The notes below the pieces were generated by a model. It did not search any database, was not told the origin of the DNA, and worked only from the letters and a program-made list of their open reading frames with translations. Shown here piece after piece: positions 59,012 through 64,000 of a DNA stretch of 64,000 bases. Position numbers and translations under genes: made by a program. The stretch covers positions 9,336,449 to 9,400,448 of the forward strand of contig NC_081335.1 of assembly GCF_022539665.2 (NCBI RefSeq), written 5' to 3'. How positions within the stretch are numbered: position 1 is the stretch's first letter; every line of letters starts with the position of its first letter. The DNA is from Daphnia carinata (taxonomy: Eukaryota; Arthropoda; Branchiopoda; Diplostraca; Daphniidae).

Positions 59012-59338
59012 ATGACCAAATCAAAAAATAGTTCAGAGCTGAAATGCAATATCACGGTGGAAAAGACAGGAAACTTTAATTTTCTATCAGGGAATAGATA
59101 TCAATCGAAGAAAAGAAAAGGTTCCCGAAAAGCATCTTCGATCGAGGGAACACATATATGGCAAGAATCGTTACCACAACTTATCCCGCAAATGCTGCCA
59201 GAGTATGGTTATTTCGTTAAGCAACAAGTCATTGGCACAGGTACCCCAGCAACAGGTACCCAAGCAACGTGTTCATTGAATGTAAGCAATAATTCGGTAT
59301 CCAGTGTATTAGGGCTTTTGACTAAATTTTTACAATGA
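59012..59338 (+). CDS. Small ORF in right arm, unknown, 108 aa
   Basis: The counterpart of 20827-21147, also unbroken from ATG. It has the same YQSKKRKGSRKA and TGTPATGTQAT segments and two extra residues at the end. The arms differ mostly at amino-acid-changing positions, which does not support strong selection. It may be a last exon, since AATTCGCCCAG ends 12 bases before the ATG. Confidence 0.35.
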   Translation: MTKSKNSSELKCNITVEKTGNFNFLSGNRYQSKKRKGSRKASSIEGTHIWQESLPQLIPQMLPEYGYFVKQQVIGTGTPATGTQATCSLNVSNNSVSSVLGLLTKFLQ

Positions 59339-61327
59339 AAGATGATATAGATCAGCATTATAAAAACACACATATATGTTATCTATGTTTGTGTAGCAGT
59401 TGACGGACCAACTTCTTCTTATGTATCGGGAAAGGGATGTAAAGAGCAAAAACTGCTTTCTTAATGCCTTGTGGCAGTTCCTCCAGCTATGAAGTGGATA
59501 TGACGCGTAGTGTATTTATACTACGTCATTACACATTTAACTGGAATCGCCCTAAGTACAGTTAGCGGTATGTTTCCATGACTTGTACTTAGGAATGGCG
59601 CGTAGTGTATAACCTGTGCGCCACACCCACCTCGGGTTCTGCCACCTAAACGCGTTTGTTGTTTCTATCATAGTGTGCGCCACTGTACCTACTCCAGTTA
59701 CCAAAACCGGTGGTTTTCACTATTGAGCTTAGAGTTGCCTGTGCTACATTCTCGTGTGGTTATTGTACCGGGACAATGAATAAACGGCAATTAACCCTTA
59801 CCATATGATAACTGCAGTTTGGGATTTTCGAAATTTTTAAATATCAAATATTTCGGTAAACATTTTTATAATTTCTTTTTTAAGCAAGGCCACGCTTTTT
59901 TGTAGTTCAATAGGAAATCCATGTATTCTGCTGATTAATTTTGTGACACTGTATCACAGGCTTTCCGGGCATAATCTTTTAAGGTCCCCTTACTGAATTT
60001 AAATTCATCTCCTGGGTTATTTGATTCTTTAAATTGTTTAAAAATCCCGGCCCTTTTTACGGAATGGTGATTGTTAAGGGATTATAACGTTCCTAAGATG
60101 TTAAAAAATTAGACACATCGGTTTTTTTATTATCAAATCGGTCTCATTCTCTTACAATTCGTTAATTCTTCTGCTTTCTCTTTTATCTTTTTAAAATGAG
60201 GTTTGTCCCACTAAGTGTTTCATTAACAATAAGTTAATTCCATTTAAAATAAGTTAATTCCATCTTAAATTTTCTTTCCCTCTTTATCTATTCTATGCAT
60301 ACTTTTTAAAAATATAGTTAAGTAGTAATGATTCTTCAATTATTTTTTTACCATTTCGGCTATGATTTGATAAAGACATTTCATAAAGAATTTTTGTTCT
60401 TTTCTTTCAATTTTTTTTTCCATCTGTATGTGCGCACTATTTTGATTTTTATAATATTTCTTTTTTTACCACTGCATTGTTCTTTTATTCTTTCTCCTAT
60501 TCTTTCGTTGTCTTATTCGTCGTTCCTTCAAAATAAAATTTTATTATGTATTTTGGAATTTTGGGTCATAAATTGTACTAGTATTCAGTTTCCACTTGAA
60601 TTTTTTCTCTGTTCTTCATGGCGCCCTCTAGATCTAGCCTAAGTAAAACTTAAATGTTTACCACTTCCAAATATTTCCATTATTTTTCACTATTTTTATT
60701 ACGACTAAAAAAATTAGGTAGTGTCCATTGGGTATTTTCTTCAATAAGCATCTCCCAGCTTCAGTCTTTCTACAAGATTTTTGAGTTGACTGTTTATTTT
60801 CTTGTATCACTTTCTTCCAAAAAAAATTTCTGTCTGTAGTGCCTGTAGGAAAAATTTGTGTCGGTTCGTTTTGTATTGGCAATAAATGTTTACTAAAATT
60901 AAACGATAGGCTTTTTTTTTCTTGTTTGTATAATTCTTACATTATAAATTGGTTTTAAAATGTTTCTTGGTTCTTCTTTCTTCTTTGATTTAAGTTCGTT
61001 CATCTTAATGGATTTATTCTAACAACTATTGTTATAAAATAATTGTTTTTAAGCTAAAAAAGGGGTTATGTTCGACTCTAAAAATCCCGAATCTTCTTTT
61101 TCGATCGCTGTTTCTATGTTTCTTTTGAACTCGTTGGTTGTTTTTGCAAATTTGAAGGTCTTATTTACCCTCCTTCAAATTCAGTGTCCTATCAGAATCA
61201 GGCTGCCATCTTACTGATCGCCTCACATGTGTTTGTTTTTTTACCGGGCCCCTATAGATAACTCCAACTCGGGTTTCCTAAATGATTGTTTACCTTCATT
61301 CTCGAAATTAGTTTTTCCGTTTTAGTT
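59339..61327. other. AT-rich, gene-poor part of the right arm
   Basis: Mirror of 19005-20820, with T-rich composition on the plus strand. It includes the TATA-like block at about 59513-59520 (minus strand). Confidence 0.5.
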
Positions 61328-61510
61328 TTATACCACATCAAAATTCGGTTTGTCCCAATCTCCTTCCTTTAACTTTTGATCGAATTCCTCTAATGGCTCA
61401 GATGCCGCGTAAATATATTTAAAATGCATCTCGTCGGGAACATACTGTACCTGATGTTTTTCAATGGACTCCCGGCAATGAATTTTATGAATTTTTCCCC
61501 ATTTTTTCAT
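61328..61510 (-). CDS. Fragment of the arm-borne unknown protein, open
   Basis: Sixty codons on the minus strand: WGKIHKIHCRES near the start, FKYIYAASEPLEEFDQK in the middle, GDWDKPNFDVV at the end before TAA. The left-arm copy (18815-19004) is frameshifted. The upstream coding part is replaced by the hAT insertion, so this is probably a 3' fragment. No family is recognised. Confidence 0.4.
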   Translation of the reverse strand: MKKWGKIHKIHCRESIEKHQVQYVPDEMHFKYIYAASEPLEEFDQKLKEGDWDKPNFDVV

Positions 61511-61616
61511 ATACTGTTCACGTTTTTCTTTAGAAAATTATCAATTAGTAAGGAATCATTATGAGTATTTGTTTGGTGTGGTAATGCCTGTCAACAGCCA
61601 GTTGGTCTTGTTGAAC

Positions 61617-63165
61617 TGCTTTTTTTCAACTTTTTTGTTGAACTGCTGTCATGGAAAGCAGATGGTACTGAATCGGAAGCACAAGGGGTGTTCCAAACAA
61701 CCGGAAAGCTTTCACGAAGTTGCTGCCGCTGTCCGTTACAGTCGCAGTTAGTTTCTTCGTGATTCCAAATTCGTTGTGGATGTCCTCTAGCAACTTGGCT
61801 AATACATCTTACGAATGTTTGCCTTTGATACGACGAATTGCCAGGCACCCATTCTGCCGCTCTAAATCAGCTGTAAGCCAGTGGGCTGTTACAGCTAAAA
61901 ACGACTTACCTCTGGTGCTCCAGCAGTCGGCAGTCTTACTGACAAATGAGGCGTCGGCTAACTTTTTCTTCATTTTAAGTTTGCGATCGATGAACCGCAA
62001 ATGTAATTTTTTACCGAAGAACTTCCTCGTACGGATTTTGATTTTGGGCGAGAAAAATTGCAGCAATTTCCGGAAACCTTTTTTCTCGACCGTGTATAAT
62101 GGAAGTACATCTTCAACCAAGTATTCCTAAAGCAGTGCCGTATTAGTTAGAGTTGTCATAAGTTTTTTCGTCAAGTGACATACCAATATAGCTTCATCCG
62201 TAGATTCTTGAGTAACCATTTTACGGCCTGCTTCACCAAAAACGATTTTGGTTTGCTTCAAACAGGGCTGTAAAGCTTTTGGGTCCGTTGCTATGACTGA
62301 AGTTTTGCTGTCATTAAGCAAGGAAACTTCGAGATCAAACTCTGCCAATCGTAGTGGGTGTTTGCTCTTTTAATAAAAACAAAATAAGAAAACAGTTTAC
62401 GGAAAGAAAACATGTTCAATACAAATCTCTTTTTCCCACCTTAACGTGCCGGCGAATGTTGTAGCGCGAGCGAGAACCTGCACTTATTATAGTTGGAGTT
62501 GCCTTTCCACCACAATTATCTATAAGGCACTTATAGTCTAATATCAGTACTGCACCTTTTCTTCCTCGACCAGTATACTGGAACATTTGCTCTGGGAATT
62601 TGAGATCGGTGGTGTAAGAATCTTCTACAGCCATAATGTTCCCTGGAGATCTAAATAATGTTAGGAAGAATGAGTCTTTCAATAAAAATTCATTTCAATA
62701 CAATACTTACCTTCTGGGAGAAGAATTTGAAATAATTTGAAGATCACTGTCATCAGCTGCTGTGGAGGTGCTGGAACGCACAGAATCGTTTTCAGACGAA
62801 TCTTGCTCTTTTTTAGGGCATTTCGATTTACTAAAAATTTCACGTTGATTACTGATAAATACTTCTATAGGAACAATAATTATAAAATTTACTTACGTAT
62901 TTCTTCGCGGAGGCATTGTTTTATTCTTAGGAACACATCAACTGTATTAACACTTGTCAGGAGATGAGTCTGTTCTGCTATTGCCATAACAACCGAAAAT
63001 TCGTTAAAACCAATAATAGTTCATCTGGTGACTGACAGATGGCGCAAACGAGCGCAAAAAAGAGTGCAGGTTTTTGTGCCTGCGCTCGCGCTCGAAATCG
63101 CGAAAAAAAATTGGAGCGCGGTATTCGAGCGCACTCTTATTTCGAGCGCGCTCGACCCAACCCTG
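61617..63165 (-). mobile_element. hAT-family transposon #2, one end missing
   Basis: On the minus strand the element begins at 63165 with CAGGGTTGGGTCGAG, a typical hAT terminal repeat, followed by palindromic GAGCGCGCTC-type subterminal motifs (63040-63160). The transposase gene follows. The other end stops abruptly near 61617 in mid-gene. The uninterrupted site is visible in the left arm near 18620. Confidence 0.8.
61620..62916 (-). pseudogene. hAT transposase #2, five exons, 3' truncated
   Basis: Minus-strand exons inferred from GT-AG sites: 62916-62897, 62830-62711, 62650-62440, 62366-62184 and 62126-about 61620; introns of 57-73 bp. Exon 1 starts MPPRRNT. Exon 2 is Ser/Asp-rich. Exon 3 has a BED-like finger (CLIDNC ... 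RRHVK). Exons 4-5 read into the catalytic domain: ADCWSTRGKSFLAVTAHWL and [13 protein letters not shown], the latter with a catalytic Asp. A TAA at 61809-61811 interrupts exon 5, and the C-terminal dimerisation part is gone. It is not a close relative of hAT #1. Confidence 0.75.
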
Positions 63166-63483
63166 GTCAGGGCAATGCAAATTGGTAATAACCTTCGGAG
63201 TGGAAACCACAAAAAACGAAATTGAGAACTTGAGACTTTGGTCTAACAGGATTTTGTAGGTGGGGCACAAGACAAGGGAACGGTAGAAGAGGTGTTTGGT
63301 GACCATTCCTAGACCTCCTAGGTAAACAGGACTTTATACTAAAGTTTAGTTCAGCCTTTGTAATTATTCCATCTTTTTTCATTTCCCTTTTGAATGTCAC
63401 CTTCAACAATGTCAGCGCCCATACCCTGAATCTGATAGATGGAAGAGTCATTGCAACCTCATTTCGTCGTAATTACGGCACGT

Positions 63484-64000
63484 CTAATTTCTAGATGAAA
63501 AATTAGTGCTGTCAGGTATGTGGTTGATTACGGTTTGGCGAAAGAAATTGTTTCTCTCAGTCTTAATGTGACTACCTGACGGGGCATAGATGTTAATGAA
63601 CGTGAAACATTTCACGTCAATAAAAATTAGCCTTCCGTCTGGTTCTAGTTGTAAACGAGAATAGTCCAGACCATGTGTAATAAGAATGGCTGTTCTTTTT
63701 TTGTTTTCGACCGACATTTGCCAACAAATGGTAGCGGCTTTCAATAATGGGCATGTACGAAATGCTACCTCTTCAAGTCCCACATTATCTAAGTTCTGGT
63801 TGGTTAAGATAGGTTTAAATCTTTTATTACGGTGTACAGTTGGGACTTTAAGGTGATCTCTAGTTTTTTCGGTTCCCATGGTCTCAATGTCCTCCATATC
63901 AGGTTCCATCGAGTCTATGGAAACTATCATAGATTCAGAGGTGTCAGGTTGGGTCTCGAGTATTATGGTTTGGAGTGGAATAGTCTTTGGTATGGGATTC
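63484..64000 (-). pseudogene. LINE endonuclease fragment in the right arm
   Basis: The inverted counterpart of 17247-17440 joined to about 18010-18299. It shows the same INIYAPSG and LITHGLDYSR segments. The single linker unit and the direct jump to the endonuclease indicate a deletion between repeats, or the state before the duplication in the left arm. Truncated at 63484 as in the left arm. Confidence 0.7.

Larger units (their letters stand above)
58915..64000. repeat. Right arm of the large inverted repeat
   Basis: The reverse complement of 17247-21246 with extra DNA: a hAT element at 61617-63165 took the place of about 90 bp (left arm 18620-18711). The inner edge is at about 58915 (left 21246). 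The outer edge is outside the window. Confidence 0.85.

Noticed and set aside
17247-64000. Reading the big inverted repeat as the ends of one giant DNA transposon
   Set aside because: The arms contain fragments of unrelated mobile elements, have no visible terminal motif or target duplication, and the outer edge is outside the window.
1-64000. CRISPR arrays, rRNA or tRNA genes, bacterial operons
   Set aside because: No regularly spaced repeats, no RNA gene folds recognised, and introns plus retroelements show a eukaryotic genome.

Overview
The window is eukaryotic and consists almost entirely of transposable elements, many nested in each other. I see no host housekeeping gene, rRNA, tRNA or CRISPR array. 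Short GT-AG introns (53-73 bp), hAT, Mutator-like, DIRS and R2-like elements and Ty3/gypsy elements with envelope genes suggest an arthropod. A small crustacean such as a Daphnia relative would fit, but this is an inference and not proven.

Layout. 1-3163: a decayed hAT DNA transposon with a BED-finger transposase in six exons. 3164-3445 and 16719-18299: two halves of a LINE (ORF1 with a zinc knuckle, then an AP-endonuclease domain), split by a complete LTR element at 3446-16714 (778/781-bp LTRs, ATGG target duplication). This first LTR element is 13.3 kb and carries gag, pol, two related acidic/basic accessory ORFs that share a C-terminal LDPxNR...CxxC motif, and an env. 17247-21246 and 58915-64000 are arms of a large inverted repeat about 37.7 kb apart. 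22170-23040 is an R2-like LINE reverse transcriptase relic.

23377-50346 is the centrepiece: two head-to-tail copies (A and B) of a second envelope-bearing Ty3/gypsy element that share the middle 202-bp LTR. The plan of one unit is LTR, tRNA-Gln primer site, splice donor, Gag with a long N-terminal coiled coil, Pol with an extra coiled coil between RNase H and integrase and an AT-hook-like tail, splice acceptor touching the env ATG, Env with ricin-type beta-trefoil repeats and a Thr-rich mucin-like stretch, an antisense gene with one intron, a sense ankyrin-repeat gene with its own TATA box, polypurine tract, LTR. gag, pol and env are broken in both copies. The antisense gene is intact only in A and the ankyrin gene only in B.

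50347-58914 holds a coding relic cut by the last LTR, a PHD-finger ORF, a Mutator-like transposase relic, a DIRS relic (RNase H plus tyrosine recombinase), an AT microsatellite, a Tc1-like inverted-repeat end and a GATC-rich repeat. The right inverted-repeat arm (58915-64000) carries a second, truncated hAT element.

How it fits together: within each LTR element the leader/LTR promoter would make gag-pol RNA, and splicing would give env RNA. The accessory genes sit between pol or env and the 3' LTR, where complex retroviruses keep regulatory genes. The accessory set (spliced antisense ORF plus ankyrin protein in one element; paired CxxC proteins in the other) is the part I do not recognise from known Ty3/gypsy elements.
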